Positions 23,984 to 33,524 of a stretch of DNA of 64,000 nucleotides are shown one piece after another. The position numbers were made by a program, and so were the translations under genes. Origin of the DNA: Falsiroseomonas sp050563545 (lineage in GTDB: Bacteria > Pseudomonadota > Alphaproteobacteria > Acetobacterales > Acetobacteraceae). A model generated the notes under the pieces. The model worked only from the letters and a program-made list of their open reading frames with translations. It was not told the origin of the DNA and searched no databases. Positions within the stretch are counted from its first letter, which is position 1; each line of letters opens with the position of its first letter. The stretch covers positions 62,001-126,000 of the forward strand of contig NZ_JBNXUM010000017.1 of the NCBI RefSeq assembly GCF_050563545.1, read 5' to 3'.

Positions 23984-26900
23984 ATGACCGAACGCTTCAA
24001 CCTCTCCGCCTGGGGCGTGCGCAACGGGGCGCTCACGCTCTTCGCGATGATCCTGCTGGCGGCGCTCGGCCTCGGCGCCTGGCAGAAGCTCGGCCGCGCC
24101 GAGGATCCGTCCTTCACGCTGAAGGTCATGGTCGTCAGCGCGTCCTGGCCGGGCGCCACCGCCGAGGAGATGCAGGCCCAGGTCGCCGACCGCATCGAGA
24201 GCCGCCTGCAGGACCTGCCCTGGCTCGACCGGCTCGAGACCTATGTCCGGCCCGGAATCGCGACGACGACTGTCGTGCTGCGCGACACCACCCCGCCGCG
24301 CGAGGTGCAGACGCTTTGGTACCAGGTCCGCAAGAAGGTCGGCGACATCGTGCCGAACCTCCCGGCCGGCGTGCGCGGCCCCACCTTCAACGACGAGTAT
24401 TCCGACGTCTATTCCGCCGTCCTGGCGCTGACCGGCGCCGACAACGCCGAACTCGTCCGCCAGGCCGAGCGCATCCGCCTGCGCTTGCTGCGCATCCCCG
24501 GCGTCGAGAAGGTCGCGATCTCGGGCGAGATCGAGCAGCGGATCTACGTGGAAGCGTCGCATGCGCGCCTCGCCACCCTCGGCGTCCCGCCGACCGCGAT
24601 CCTCGACGCGCTGTCCCGCCAGAATCCCGTGGCGCCCGCCGGCGTCGTGGAGACCGGCAGCACCCGCGTCCACCTGCGCGTCGGCGGCGCGCCGGACGGC
24701 GTGGCCGCGATCCGCGCCGTGCCGGTCAGCGCGCCCGACGGGCGCACCATCCGGCTCGGCGACATCGCCGATGTCAGCCGCGGCCTGGCCGACCCGCCCG
24801 CGGCCGCGATCTTCCACGAAGGCCGGCCGGCCGTGCTGGTCTCGGTCGCCAAGCAGCGCGGCTTCGACGTGCTGGCGCTGGGCGAGAGCCTGAACCGCGA
24901 GCTCGCCGCGATCCGCGCCGACCTGCCGGTCGGGCTGGAGCTGCAGGCGATCGCCGACCAGCCGCACATCGTGGCCGAGAGCATCACGGAGTTCCTGACT
25001 AAGTTCGCGGCCGCGCTGGTCGTCGTGCTGGTGGTCTCGCTGCTCTCGCTCGGGCTCCGGGCGGGACTGATCGTGGCGCTCTCGGTGCCGCTGACGCTCT
25101 CCGCCGTCTTCATGCTGATGCTGTGGTGGGGGATGGAGCTGGAGCGCGTCTCCCTCGGCGCACTCATCCTCGCGCTCGGTCTGCTGGTGGACGACGCGAT
25201 CATCGCGATCGAGGCGATGGTGGTGAAGCTCGAGGAAGGCTGGGACCGGCTGCGCGCGGCCGCCTTCGCCTGGGGCAGCACGGCGGGGCCGATGCTGTCG
25301 GGCACGCTCGTCACGGTCGCGGGCTTCATCCCGGTAGGTTTCGCCAACTCGACCTCCGGCGAGTATGCCGGCGGCATCTTCTGGGTCGTCGGCGCGGCGC
25401 TGATCGCGTCCTGGCTCGTCGCGGTGTGGTTCACGCCGTGGCTCGGCGTGAAGCTCCTGCCGACCCCGAAGCGCGTGACGCATCACGCGCATCTCTATGA
25501 CGGCCGCTTCTACCGCGCCCTGCGCGCCGCCGTCGCCTGGTGCACCGACCACCGCGCGGTCGTGCTCGGCGCGACGCTGCTGGTGCTGGCCGCCGGCTTC
25601 GCCGGCATGGGGATGACGAAGAAGCAGTTTTTCCCGACCTCCGCGCGGCTCGAGCTGCTGGTGGATGTGAACCTGCGGGCCGGCGCCGGCTTCGCCGCGA
25701 CCCGCGATGCCGTGGAGCGCATCGCGCTGCAGGTCGCCGACGACCCGGATGCCGAGACCTACACCGCCTACATCGGCGCCGGCGCGCCGCGCTTCTTCCT
25801 CGCGCTCAATCCCGACCTGCCCAACGAGGCGTTCGGCAAGCTGGTGATCCAGTCCCGCGATGTCCCGGCGCGCGAGCGCCTGCGCGAGAAGCTGATCGCC
25901 TTCGCGGAATCCGGCGCCGTGCCGGAAGGCCGCGTGCGCGTCTCCCGTCTCGATTTCGGCCCGCCCGTCGGCTTCCCCGTGCAGTTCCGCGTCGTGGGCG
26001 GCACGCCCGGCGAGCTGCGCGCGGCCGCAGACCAGGTCATGGCGGCGCTGCGCGCCACGCCCGGCACGCGCGACGTCCAACTCGCCTGGGGCGAGCGCGC
26101 GCCGGCGCTGCGCCTCGTGCTCGACGACGAGCGCATCGCGCAGCTCGGCCTGTCGCCCGATGCCGTCGCGCAATCCGTCCAGGGCCTGCTGTCCGGCTCG
26201 ACCTCGACAAGGCTGCGCGAGGGGGACCGCCTGGTGGACGTCGTGCTGCGCGCGCCGGCCGGCGAACGCGGCGCGCTCGGCTCGCTCGGCGACCTCAACA
26301 TCGTCACCGCGGCTGGGCCCGTCCCGCTCGCGCAGCTCGCGCGGCTCGAGCCCTCGATGGAGGAACCGATCCTCTGGCGCCGCAACCGCGAGCCCTTCCT
26401 GACCGTGCGCGCGGAGATCGCGCCCGGCCTGCAGGCGCCCGACGTCACCGCCGCGGCGCTGCCCCGGATCGACGCGCTGCGCGCGACGCTGCCGGTCGGG
26501 ATGCGCATCGAGACCGGCGGCGCGTCGGAGGAATCGTCGAAGGCCAATGCCAGCCTCTTCGCCCTGTTCCCGGTGATGGTCGCGGCGATGCTGCTGGTGC
26601 TGATGGTGCAGCTGCGCCATTTCGGCCGCACCGCGCTGGTCGTCGCCACCGCGCCGCTCGGCATCCCCGGTGCCGCGCTCGCGCTGCTGGTGATGGGCAT
26701 GCCCTTCGGCTTCGTCGCGCTGCTGGGCGTCATCGCGCTGGCCGGCATGATCATGCGCAACACGCTGATCCTGGTGGACCAGGTGCGCCAGGACACGGAG
26801 GCCGGCATCCCGCTGAGGGAGGCGATCATCGAAAGCACGGTGCGCCGCGCCCGGCCCGTCATCCTGACCGCGCTCGCCGCGATCCTCGCCTTCGTCCCGC

Positions 26901-27073
26901 TGACGCTGTCGGTCTTCTGGGGGCCGATGGCGGTCGCGATGATCGGCGGCCTCGCCATCGCGACGCTCGCCACGCTGCTCGTGGTGCCGGCGCTGAACGC
27001 GCTGGCGCTGGGGCGCCGCCCGGGGCGGGAAGCCACCGCCCTGCCGCGCCTGCATCCCGTCCCGGCGGAGTAG
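23984..27073 (+). CDS. RND efflux pump, AcrB/HAE-type inner-membrane transporter
   Basis: A 1029-residue proton-driven multidrug or metabolite exporter of standard length. Signals include the N-terminal helix then AEDPSFTLKVMVVSASWPGA, two large periplasmic loops, and the transmembrane proton-relay segment LLVDDAIIAIEAMVV. The second half repeats the fold (RHFGRTALVVATAPLGIPGA, MIMRNTLILVDQV). The frame is open further upstream but ATG 23984 gives the family start. With the adaptor it forms a TetR-controlled two-gene operon. The gene ends 4 bp before the convergent sensor kinase. Confidence 0.93.
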   Translation: MTERFNLSAWGVRNGALTLFAMILLAALGLGAWQKLGRAEDPSFTLKVMVVSASWPGATAEEMQAQVADRIESRLQDLPWLDRLETYVRPGIATTTVVLRDTTPPREVQTLWYQVRKKVGDIVPNLPAGVRGPTFNDEYSDVYSAVLALTGADNAELVRQAERIRLRLLRIPGVEKVAISGEIEQRIYVEASHARLATLGVPPTAILDALSRQNPVAPAGVVETGSTRVHLRVGGAPDGVAAIRAVPVSAPDGRTIRLGDIADVSRGLADPPAAAIFHEGRPAVLVSVAKQRGFDVLALGESLNRELAAIRADLPVGLELQAIADQPHIVAESITEFLTKFAAALVVVLVVSLLSLGLRAGLIVALSVPLTLSAVFMLMLWWGMELERVSLGALILALGLLVDDAIIAIEAMVVKLEEGWDRLRAAAFAWGSTAGPMLSGTLVTVAGFIPVGFANSTSGEYAGGIFWVVGAALIASWLVAVWFTPWLGVKLLPTPKRVTHHAHLYDGRFYRALRAAVAWCTDHRAVVLGATLLVLAAGFAGMGMTKKQFFPTSARLELLVDVNLRAGAGFAATRDAVERIALQVADDPDAETYTAYIGAGAPRFFLALNPDLPNEAFGKLVIQSRDVPARERLREKLIAFAESGAVPEGRVRVSRLDFGPPVGFPVQFRVVGGTPGELRAAADQVMAALRATPGTRDVQLAWGERAPALRLVLDDERIAQLGLSPDAVAQSVQGLLSGSTSTRLREGDRLVDVVLRAPAGERGALGSLGDLNIVTAAGPVPLAQLARLEPSMEEPILWRRNREPFLTVRAEIAPGLQAPDVTAAALPRIDALRATLPVGMRIETGGASEESSKANASLFALFPVMVAAMLLVLMVQLRHFGRTALVVATAPLGIPGAALALLVMGMPFGFVALLGVIALAGMIMRNTLILVDQVRQDTEAGIPLREAIIESTVRRARPVILTALAAILAFVPLTLSVFWGPMAVAMIGGLAIATLATLLVVPALNALALGRRPGREATALPRLHPVPAE

Positions 27074-27077
27074 TCCG

Positions 27078-29291
27078 CTACCCCGCCTCCTCGGGCTGCA
27101 GCAGCGCCTCGGCGCGCGCGGCGAGATCCCGTGCGTCGATCGGCTTGCGCAGCAGCGCGAAGGGTCCGCCGCGCATCGCCTCGGCCAGCGCGGTCTGCGC
27201 CGCGGTGCCGTCCCCGACGAGCCCGGTGAGCAGAACCGCGGGCAGCCCGGGAAGCTGGCGCCGCGCCGCCCGGATCAGCGCCAGGCCGTTCATCCCGGGC
27301 ATGGACAGATCCGTCACCAGCAGGTCGAAGGGTTCCTCGACGGATTGCAACACGGCCAGCGCCGCCGGCCCTTCCGAGACCTGCTCGACGCGCCAGCCAC
27401 GCTCCGCCAGTTCCGCCGCCAGCGTCTCCCGCACCAGGGGCTCGTCATCCACCAGCAGCACGCGCGGCGCGCCGCGCGCCGCGAGCGCGAAGTCCGGCGC
27501 CGGGGCCCGCTCCGCGATCTCGCTGCGCGGCAGCCAGAGTGTCACCGTCGTCCCGCGCCCGGGCGCACTGCCGATCGCGAGCGTCCCGCCGGACTGCTCC
27601 GCGAAGCCGCGCGCCATGGCCAGGCCCAGCCCCGTGCCGCGACCCGGCGGCTTGGTCGTGAAGAAGGGCTCGCTCGCGCGGGCCAGGGTCGCCGCGTCCA
27701 TCCCCGCGCCGGTGTCGGCGACCGAGAGGCGGAGATAGCTGCCAGGCGGCAATCCCGCGGGATTGCGAGCCTCGAACCGTTCCTCCCCGGCGGAGAGCGT
27801 CAGCACGCCCCCGGCCTCCATCGCGTCGCGCGCATTGGTCGCGAGGTTGAGCAGCACGGTCTCGAGCTGGCCCTTGTCGGCATGCAGCGGCGGGAGCGGC
27901 GCGGCGACGGCCAGCCGCACCTCGATCCCCGCACCCAGCGTGTGGCGCAGCACTTCGGCCAGGTCCTCCAGCATCGCACGCGCTTCCACCGCGGCGGCAC
28001 GCAGCTCGCCCTGCCGCGCGAAGGCCAGCAGCCGTCGCGCGACGGAGGCGCCGCGCTCCGACGCCTCCAGCACCATCCCCGCCAGTCGCTTGACCTGGTC
28101 GGCCTCGGCGGGCCGGCGCTGGATCAGCCGCGCGCCGGACGCCGCGGCCTGCAGCACGTTGTTCACGTCATGCGCGATGCCGCCGGCGAGCTGCCCCAGC
28201 GCTTCCAGCCGCTGCGCCTGGCGCACGCGCGTCTCCGCGGCCTCGCGCCCCGCGGTCTCGCGCTTCAGCTCCTCGATCGTGGCGGCGAGCCGCGTGCTGG
28301 CCGCGCGTTCCGCACGCGCGCGCTGGATCGCGAGGGAGGAGGCGAGCAACAGCAGCATCGAGGCGCCGATCGCGACGCCGCCATAGAGCACGAGGTTGCG
28401 GCGCCAGCGCGCGACGAGTTCATGCATCTCCACCCCGAAGCTGACATGGAGCGGCCAGTTGCCGAGCCGGCGATAGGCGAAGAGCCTCTCCTGCCCGTCC
28501 ACCGAGGAGATGCCGCGTTCGAAGCCGCCCTCGCTGTTGCGCGCGATCGCCTGCATCAGCGGGCTGGCGGGGCCGAGCCGAGCCGGGCCGTTCGGCGGGT
28601 CGCGCGCCAGCACCGCGCCATCGGCGCGCGTCAGCGCCGCGGCGTGACGGACCGGCGGCGCGGCTTCCGCGAAGAAGCGGGAGAAATAGTCGGGGCTGAG
28701 CGCGACGTGGATCGTTCCGTCGAAGCGCCCGTCTGGCGTGCTGCGCCGGCGGCTCAGCGCGAAGCTCGCGACGGCGGTGATGCGGCCGCGATAGGCGTCG
28801 GAGACAAGCGGGCCGGGATCGCCGGCGGCATGGAGGCGGAAGAATTCGCGATCCGCGATCGTCACCGCGGGATCCCAGGGCTGGCTGCCCGCGCGCACCA
28901 CGCCGTCGCGGTCGGCGACCCAGATCGAGACCGCCTGCTCATAGGGCTCGCGGAGATGCGCGAGGAAGGCGCTCGTCTCGGGCGCGGCGATCTGGTCCCA
29001 GGTCAGGTCGCGCACGCGGTCGTCGACGCGGGCCAGCGCGAGTTCCTGCGTCTCGAAGACCTTGCGCGCGTGTTCCTGCAGGATGAGCGTCGTGCGGACG
29101 ATGCTGTCGGCACCTTCGCGCATCACGTCGATGCGGTTCTGCCAGGCGGCCGCGGCGAACAGCAGGGCCGGCACGAGAAGCGAGGCGAGGACCAGGACCA
29201 GCGGCAACCCAAGCGCCGCACGGCGGAGGGCGGCTGAAGGCGGCGCGGGCGTTGCGGCGCGCGCACGCCCGGTCGGCAAGGCGACGTGCAA
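27078..29291 (-). CDS. Hybrid sensor histidine kinase with dCache-type sensor and receiver domain
   Basis: A 737-residue inner-membrane sensor. Residues 28-50 are the first membrane helix, about 55-295 a periplasmic Cache-like sensor (IWVADRDGVVRAGSQPW, ADREFFRLH), about 299-322 the second helix. HisKA has the phospho-acceptor H374 in GGIAHDVNNVLQ; the ATPase domain has N487, DTGAGMD and GTGLGLAM; the C-terminal receiver has D661 in VTDLSMPGMNG. No response-regulator output gene is adjacent. The codon at 29291 is TTG directly after an in-frame stop; no ATG or GTG lies before the first helix, so a TTG start is likely. Confidence 0.88.
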   Translation of the reverse strand: MHVALPTGRARAATPAPPSAALRRAALGLPLVLVLASLLVPALLFAAAAWQNRIDVMREGADSIVRTTLILQEHARKVFETQELALARVDDRVRDLTWDQIAAPETSAFLAHLREPYEQAVSIWVADRDGVVRAGSQPWDPAVTIADREFFRLHAAGDPGPLVSDAYRGRITAVASFALSRRRSTPDGRFDGTIHVALSPDYFSRFFAEAAPPVRHAAALTRADGAVLARDPPNGPARLGPASPLMQAIARNSEGGFERGISSVDGQERLFAYRRLGNWPLHVSFGVEMHELVARWRRNLVLYGGVAIGASMLLLLASSLAIQRARAERAASTRLAATIEELKRETAGREAAETRVRQAQRLEALGQLAGGIAHDVNNVLQAAASGARLIQRRPAEADQVKRLAGMVLEASERGASVARRLLAFARQGELRAAAVEARAMLEDLAEVLRHTLGAGIEVRLAVAAPLPPLHADKGQLETVLLNLATNARDAMEAGGVLTLSAGEERFEARNPAGLPPGSYLRLSVADTGAGMDAATLARASEPFFTTKPPGRGTGLGLAMARGFAEQSGGTLAIGSAPGRGTTVTLWLPRSEIAERAPAPDFALAARGAPRVLLVDDEPLVRETLAAELAERGWRVEQVSEGPAALAVLQSVEEPFDLLVTDLSMPGMNGLALIRAARRQLPGLPAVLLTGLVGDGTAAQTALAEAMRGGPFALLRKPIDARDLAARAEALLQPEEAG

Positions 29292-29379
29292 CTAAGCGTC
29301 CCGCATCCGTGAGGCGTGAGACCTTGCCCCCGGTCCGGCCCGGCCGGAACGCCGGGCAGGATGACGACTTCGGGAGGGT

Positions 29380-31026
29380 TCAGCCGGCGTTCCGTTCCAC
29401 CGCCAGCGCCATGCCGTCGCGTTGCGGATCGGCGCCGCCCTCCAGCCTGCCGTCCCACAGCGCGATTCCATGCGGCGCGGCAAAGGGATAGGAGAAGGCG
29501 CTGCGCTTCACCTCGTGGCCCCTCCGTTCCAGCTCCGCCGTGACGCGGCGCGGGATGCGGTTGGAGACATCGATCGCCGGCGTGGTGGCGGAGAAGCGCG
29601 GCGCCTGCACGGCCTCCTGCATCCCCATCCCGAATTCCAGCAGGTTGAGCAGCACCTGGATCAATGCGACGCCGATCCAGGCGCCGCCCGGCGCGCCGAG
29701 CGTGACGACAGGCTTCTCGCCGTCGAAGACCATCAGCGGCGCCATGGAGGAGAAGCGCTTCGACCCCGGCGCGATAGAACCCGGACGGCCGGGCCGCGGA
29801 TCGTACCAGTTCATGGCGCCGTTCAGCATGATACCGGTGCCCGGCGGGATGACGCCGGACGGAATCCCCAGCGTATGCGTCATCGTTGCGACCATCCCGT
29901 CGGCATCCACGGCGGAGATCGTGGTGGTGTCGCGCGGCTCGCCGGAAAGCGTCAGCGCGCGGGCGGTCTCGCCGCGGCGGATGCGATCGGCGCAGGCATC
30001 CGCGTAGTCGTCGGACAGGAGTTCGCGCAGCGGCGGCGGGTGCAGCACGGGGTCGCCGATATGCGCCTCGCGATCCGCCAGCGCGATGCGCATCGCGCCG
30101 GTCACGACGCGGATGAACTCGGCGCTGTTGTGGCCCATGGCGGCGAGGTCGAAACGCGACAGGATCGTCAGCGCCTCCGCCACCACGATGCCGCCCGTCG
30201 GCGGCGGCGGCACGGCGATGCTGAAGCCCCGGAAGGCGATGCGCAGCGGTGCCGTCTCGGTCACGCGGAAGCCCGCGAGGTCGGCGCGCGACAGCAGCCC
30301 GCCATGGGCGGCCATGCCCTTTGCGATGACCTCCGCGATCGGGCCGTCGTGGAAGGCCTCGGCGCCGCCCTCCGCCACCGCGCGCAGCGTCGCAGCCATG
30401 GCGGGGTTGCGCACGGCCTCGCCCGGCCGCTTCGGCGTGCCGTCCTCGCGGAGATAGAGCGCGCGGCCTTCCGCGGTGAAGGCCAGCTTGTCGAGCATCG
30501 ACAGGCGGCCATAGGCGGCCTCATCAGCGGTGAACATGTAATGGACATGCGGCCGGATCGCCCAGCCGCCCTCGGCATGCCCGACGGCGGCGTCGAACAG
30601 CCCGCGCCAGGGCAGCCTCCCCCAGCGGCGATGCACGAGGTCCATCAGGCGCAGGATGCCGGGCGTGGTGACCGCGCCATGCCCGATCTCGTTCACGGCG
30701 TCGCGCAGCCGGTAGCCATAGCCGTCGCTGCATTCGCCGAGGTAGCGGTCCACCCACATCGTCGGCGTCGCCGCCGCGGGGCAGGTGGACAGCGCGTCCA
30801 GCACCGTCGTCCCGCCGGTCCTCGGGTCGAACAGCGTCAGCACGCCGAGCCCCGCGAGCCCGCACATCATGGGATCCACCACGCCCTGGGTCAGCGCACA
30901 GGCCAGGACCGCGTCCAGCGCCGATCCGCCGGCGGCCAGCGCCTCCGCGCCGGCCTCCACGGCCTCGGGCTGCGGGGCCACGATCATCGCGGCGGGGCGG
31001 GGCATGCGGCGGGCGGGGCGTGGCAT
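29380..31026 (-). CDS. Gamma-glutamyltransferase family protein (cytoplasmic type)
   Basis: A 548-residue Ntn-hydrolase of the gamma-glutamyltranspeptidase family. The autoprocessing and catalytic Thr lies in DTTTISAVDADG, and the C-terminal subunit contains NGAMNWYDPRPG, MAPLMVFDG and TLGAPGG in family order. No signal peptide is present: it starts MPRPARRMPRPAAM, so unlike classical GGT it should be cytoplasmic, as for some acylase or amidohydrolase relatives. ATG 31026 or the Met seven residues on are both possible. It diverges from the GlcG-like gene at 31095. Actual donor substrate unknown. Confidence 0.85.
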   Translation of the reverse strand: MPRPARRMPRPAAMIVAPQPEAVEAGAEALAAGGSALDAVLACALTQGVVDPMMCGLAGLGVLTLFDPRTGGTTVLDALSTCPAAATPTMWVDRYLGECSDGYGYRLRDAVNEIGHGAVTTPGILRLMDLVHRRWGRLPWRGLFDAAVGHAEGGWAIRPHVHYMFTADEAAYGRLSMLDKLAFTAEGRALYLREDGTPKRPGEAVRNPAMAATLRAVAEGGAEAFHDGPIAEVIAKGMAAHGGLLSRADLAGFRVTETAPLRIAFRGFSIAVPPPPTGGIVVAEALTILSRFDLAAMGHNSAEFIRVVTGAMRIALADREAHIGDPVLHPPPLRELLSDDYADACADRIRRGETARALTLSGEPRDTTTISAVDADGMVATMTHTLGIPSGVIPPGTGIMLNGAMNWYDPRPGRPGSIAPGSKRFSSMAPLMVFDGEKPVVTLGAPGGAWIGVALIQVLLNLLEFGMGMQEAVQAPRFSATTPAIDVSNRIPRRVTAELERRGHEVKRSAFSYPFAAPHGIALWDGRLEGGADPQRDGMALAVERNAG

Positions 31027-31094
31027 GGCGGGAAGCCTAGACGCGCGGCGCGCCGGCGGGCAGAGGGGCGCGCACCACAAGGGAGATCCGATCC

Positions 31095-31565
31095 ATGCCC
31101 CACGCCTCGCCCGCCGGCTTCCGGCACGGCCTGACGCTGGCCGCCGCGCGCACCATCGCGGATGCAACGCTTGCCAAGGGCCGCGAGCTCGGCCTGGCGC
31201 CGCTGACCGTCGTGGTGCTGGACGGCGCGGGCAAGCTGAAGGCGGCCTATCGCGAGGACGGGGCGAGCCTTGCGCGAGAGGATATCGCCTGGGGCAAGGC
31301 GAATGGGTGCCTGGCGATGGGCCTGGCGGGGCGGGAGCTCGCGCGGCGGTCGCAGGCGATGGCGGGCTTCATGAACGCGCTGTCGGACCTGACCGGCGGC
31401 CGTGCGGTGCCCGTCCCCGGGGGCGTGCTGGTGAAGGACGACCAGGGCGTCGTGCTCGGCGCGGTCGGCGTTTCGGGCGACGCGTCCGACAAGGACGAGG
31501 TCTGCGCCGTGGCCGGCATCCGCGCCGCGAACCTCGTTCCGGAGACGGGCGATCCGCTGGCCTGA
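31095..31565 (+). CDS. GlcG/HbpS-family protein
   Basis: A 156-residue protein of the GlcG/HbpS (Haem_degrading) family, with LTVVVLDGAGKLKAAYREDGAS and GGVLVKDDQGVVLGAVGVSGDASDKDEV as the hallmark blocks. Relatives bind haem or accompany glycolate or small-molecule catabolism, but most are uncharacterised. No signal peptide. GGGAG is well placed before ATG 31095. A GST gene follows 62 bp later on the same strand. Confidence 0.85.
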   Translation: MPHASPAGFRHGLTLAAARTIADATLAKGRELGLAPLTVVVLDGAGKLKAAYREDGASLAREDIAWGKANGCLAMGLAGRELARRSQAMAGFMNALSDLTGGRAVPVPGGVLVKDDQGVVLGAVGVSGDASDKDEVCAVAGIRAANLVPETGDPLA

Positions 31566-31627
31566 TCTGGACGCGAGAGGCGAATCGCGCGACTCCGTTT
31601 TCCATCCCAAGGGGAACGGAGACATCC

Positions 31628-32236
31628 ATGCTGAAGATCCACGGCATCGCGCGAAGCCGCGCCTTCCGCTGCATCTGGGCGGCCGAGGAAGCCGGCCTGC
31701 CCTATGAAATCGTGCCCGTCGGCTTCGGCGCCGAGCACAAGCCCGAGGTCCTTAAGGTCAATCCGAACGGGAAGATCCCGGCCTTGCAGGACGGCGCGCT
31801 GACGCTGTTCGAGAGCCTGGCGATCAACCTGCACATCGCCGACAAGGCCGGCGCGCCGCTGATGCCGGTCGGCAACGACGCGTCGCGCGTCCTGCAATGG
31901 ACGCTCTGGGCCGCGACCGAGATCGAGCCCGTGCACCAGCAATGGGCCTACAACACCTATATCCTGGCGGCCGAGAAGCGCGACGCCGCCGCCGCCAGGG
32001 CCAACGCCGAGGCGCTCGGCCAGCGCCTGGCCGTGCTGGAGAAGCACCTGGCCGCCGGTGGGCCGTACCTGACCGGCAAGCACTTCACCATCGCGGACTG
32101 CAACCTGGCGGCGGTGCTCTACGGCTCCTGGATGAACGGCTTCGACTATGCGCCGTATCCCAAGGCGAAGGCGTGGCTCGATGCCTGCCTCGACCGCCCG
32201 GCGGCGCTGAAAGCGCGGAAGCTGCGGGAAGGGTGA
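31628..32236 (+). CDS. Glutathione S-transferase family protein
   Basis: A 202-residue cytosolic protein with an N-terminal thioredoxin-like domain (the cis-Pro segment NPNGKIPALQDG and ESLAINLHIAD) and a C-terminal helical domain containing FTIADCNLAAVLYG. The start is IARSRAFRCIW, with a Ser/Arg-rich active loop and a Cys, so it could be a beta- or omega-like class. Substrate unknown. A palindromic repeat (copy 4) follows 20 bp after its stop and might stabilise or end the transcript. Confidence 0.88.
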   Translation: MLKIHGIARSRAFRCIWAAEEAGLPYEIVPVGFGAEHKPEVLKVNPNGKIPALQDGALTLFESLAINLHIADKAGAPLMPVGNDASRVLQWTLWAATEIEPVHQQWAYNTYILAAEKRDAAAARANAEALGQRLAVLEKHLAAGGPYLTGKHFTIADCNLAAVLYGSWMNGFDYAPYPKAKAWLDACLDRPAALKARKLREG

Positions 32237-32256
32237 GACCTCGCCGCCCTCCTTCT

Positions 32257-32282
32257 CCCTCCCCCGCCGTTGCGGGGGAGGG
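32257..32282. repeat. Intergenic C/G palindrome, copy 4
   Basis: Perfect 11-bp arms CCCTCCCCCGC / GCGGGGGAGGG around CGTT, between the convergent GST and duplicated-domain genes. Here it could serve as a bidirectional transcript end, although no U-run follows. Confidence 0.8.
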
Positions 32283-32308
32283 CCGGGGCAGGGGCCGGTC
32301 CGGCGCCG

Positions 32309-32956
32309 TCAGCGCCAGACGAACTCGTTGATGCTGCAGGTCTCGATGCGGCGGCGCTCCTGGGCGGCGCCGTTCATGTAGACCACGCGCATGTCCACCT
32401 GGCAGACGCCGACGGCGGGCAGCGCGACCTGGAGCCGCTGGCCAGGCGCGAGCGTGTTGGCGCCCAGCCGGTCCGGCCCCCAGTTGTTCTCGGTCGCCAG
32501 CGAGACATAGACCTCGCGGATCGTCGCGCCGCTGCCATTGGTGAAAACGAAGGACGGGTTGCCCCGGCCCGGGCTGATCGTCGCCCCCGCGCCGCCGCCG
32601 AGCGTCGCCCCCGCCCCGGCGCCACCGCGGCCGAAGACGATCTGCGACAGGCCGCAGGCGTTCACCGCCATCCGGCTCTCCTCGCCGCCGCCCTGATAGG
32701 TGACGCGGATGTCCAGCACGCAATCCCCGAAATTGGGCGTCACCCAGACCCGGTTGCCGGGCGGCAACACGCCCGCGCCCAGGATGTCCGGACCCCAATC
32801 CGACACGCGGGAGGAGGAGACGAACGCGCGCTCGATCACGCGGCCGGTGTCGTTGACCAGCCAGAAACGGTTCTGCGCCTGTGCCTGGCCCGGCGTCAGC
32901 ACCCCCGCAACCAGGCCCGCCGCCAAGGCAAGCGCGGCAACCAGCAAGCGACGCAT
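32309..32956 (-). CDS. Secreted protein with two tandem copies of one domain
   Basis: A 215-residue exported protein. The signal peptide ends at AQA near residue 27. Two homologous units of about 80 residues follow: one begins RFWLVNDTGRVIERAFVSSS, the other SFVFTNGSGATIREVYVSL, and both share the core NWGPDxLGAxxLxPGxR or DWGPDILGAG and a pair of cysteines (GDCVLDIRV...NACGLSQ; GVCQVDMRV...ETCSINE), suggesting one disulfide per unit. A Gly-rich linker joins them. The ribosome-binding site GGAGGAGA before ATG 32956 is unusually strong, implying high translation. I do not recognise a function. Confidence 0.75.
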   Translation of the reverse strand: MRRLLVAALALAAGLVAGVLTPGQAQAQNRFWLVNDTGRVIERAFVSSSRVSDWGPDILGAGVLPPGNRVWVTPNFGDCVLDIRVTYQGGGEESRMAVNACGLSQIVFGRGGAGAGATLGGGAGATISPGRGNPSFVFTNGSGATIREVYVSLATENNWGPDRLGANTLAPGQRLQVALPAVGVCQVDMRVVYMNGAAQERRRIETCSINEFVWR

Positions 32957-33147
32957 GAAGTCTCCTCCGTGAGCGAATTCGATGTCCGGCGGCGACATCA
33001 TGAACGGGGATGTCGAGGTCGTGAATGCGGATTCACGAGGATCACGCGGGAAAGCGCACGGAACCGCCGCGACCTTTCGAGACAGACAAGGCGATGGACC
33101 GTTTCGCTCGCGCACGTCACCCTGTCCTCCGATCACAGGAGCGTGAG

Positions 33148-33462
33148 ATGTCGGGTCGGACGGAACAGGACGAGTTGAAGCGGCTCTCGGCCACGGTGGT
33201 CGAGATGCGGGCCGAACTGATGGTCACCCAGGCCGCCCTGGCCGCGGCGATGTCGGAGATCGCGCGCCTGACGCCCGACCCCAAGCCGGGCCTGGCCGAG
33301 GCGGTCGCCCGCCTGCTCGGCTTCGCCGACGCCGCGGCATCCGGCCTGCGCAACCAGCCGCTGGTCCGGCCGGAAGCGCCGACCGATGCGGCGCTGCGCA
33401 TGGCGGATTGGGCGGAAGGCCTGCTGCACGGGCCGGTCAAGGCGCCCTCCCTGCCCGGCTGA
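33148..33462 (+). CDS. Small hypothetical protein with N-terminal helical segment
   Basis: A 104-residue soluble protein. Residues 5-42 (EQDELKRLSATVVEMRAELMVTQAALAAAMSEIARL) have a heptad-like pattern suggesting a coiled coil, followed by a loop and a second helix. AGGAG precedes ATG 33148. No family recognised. It is separated from the TPR lipoprotein gene by a terminator-like hairpin. Confidence 0.55.
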   Translation: MSGRTEQDELKRLSATVVEMRAELMVTQAALAAAMSEIARLTPDPKPGLAEAVARLLGFADAAASGLRNQPLVRPEAPTDAALRMADWAEGLLHGPVKAPSLPG

Positions 33463-33476
33463 ATCCCAACGACGTG

Positions 33477-33499
33477 CCGCCGCGCGCATGGCGCGGCGG
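33477..33499 (+). terminator. Terminator-like hairpin after the small hypothetical gene
   Basis: A perfect 9-bp GC stem CCGCCGCGC / GCGCGGCGG with loop GCATG, 14 bp after the stop codon. Only a short CTTT follows 8 bp later, so termination would be weak. Confidence 0.4.
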
Positions 33500-33524
33500 G
33501 CGCGGGCTTTGCTAGGGTCGCGGC

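Noticed and set aside
23648..27055. Minus-strand open frame of 1135 codons opposite the RND pump
   Set aside because: It is antisense to a clear AcrB-type protein and consists of Arg/Gly/His/Asp-rich sequence without any domain.
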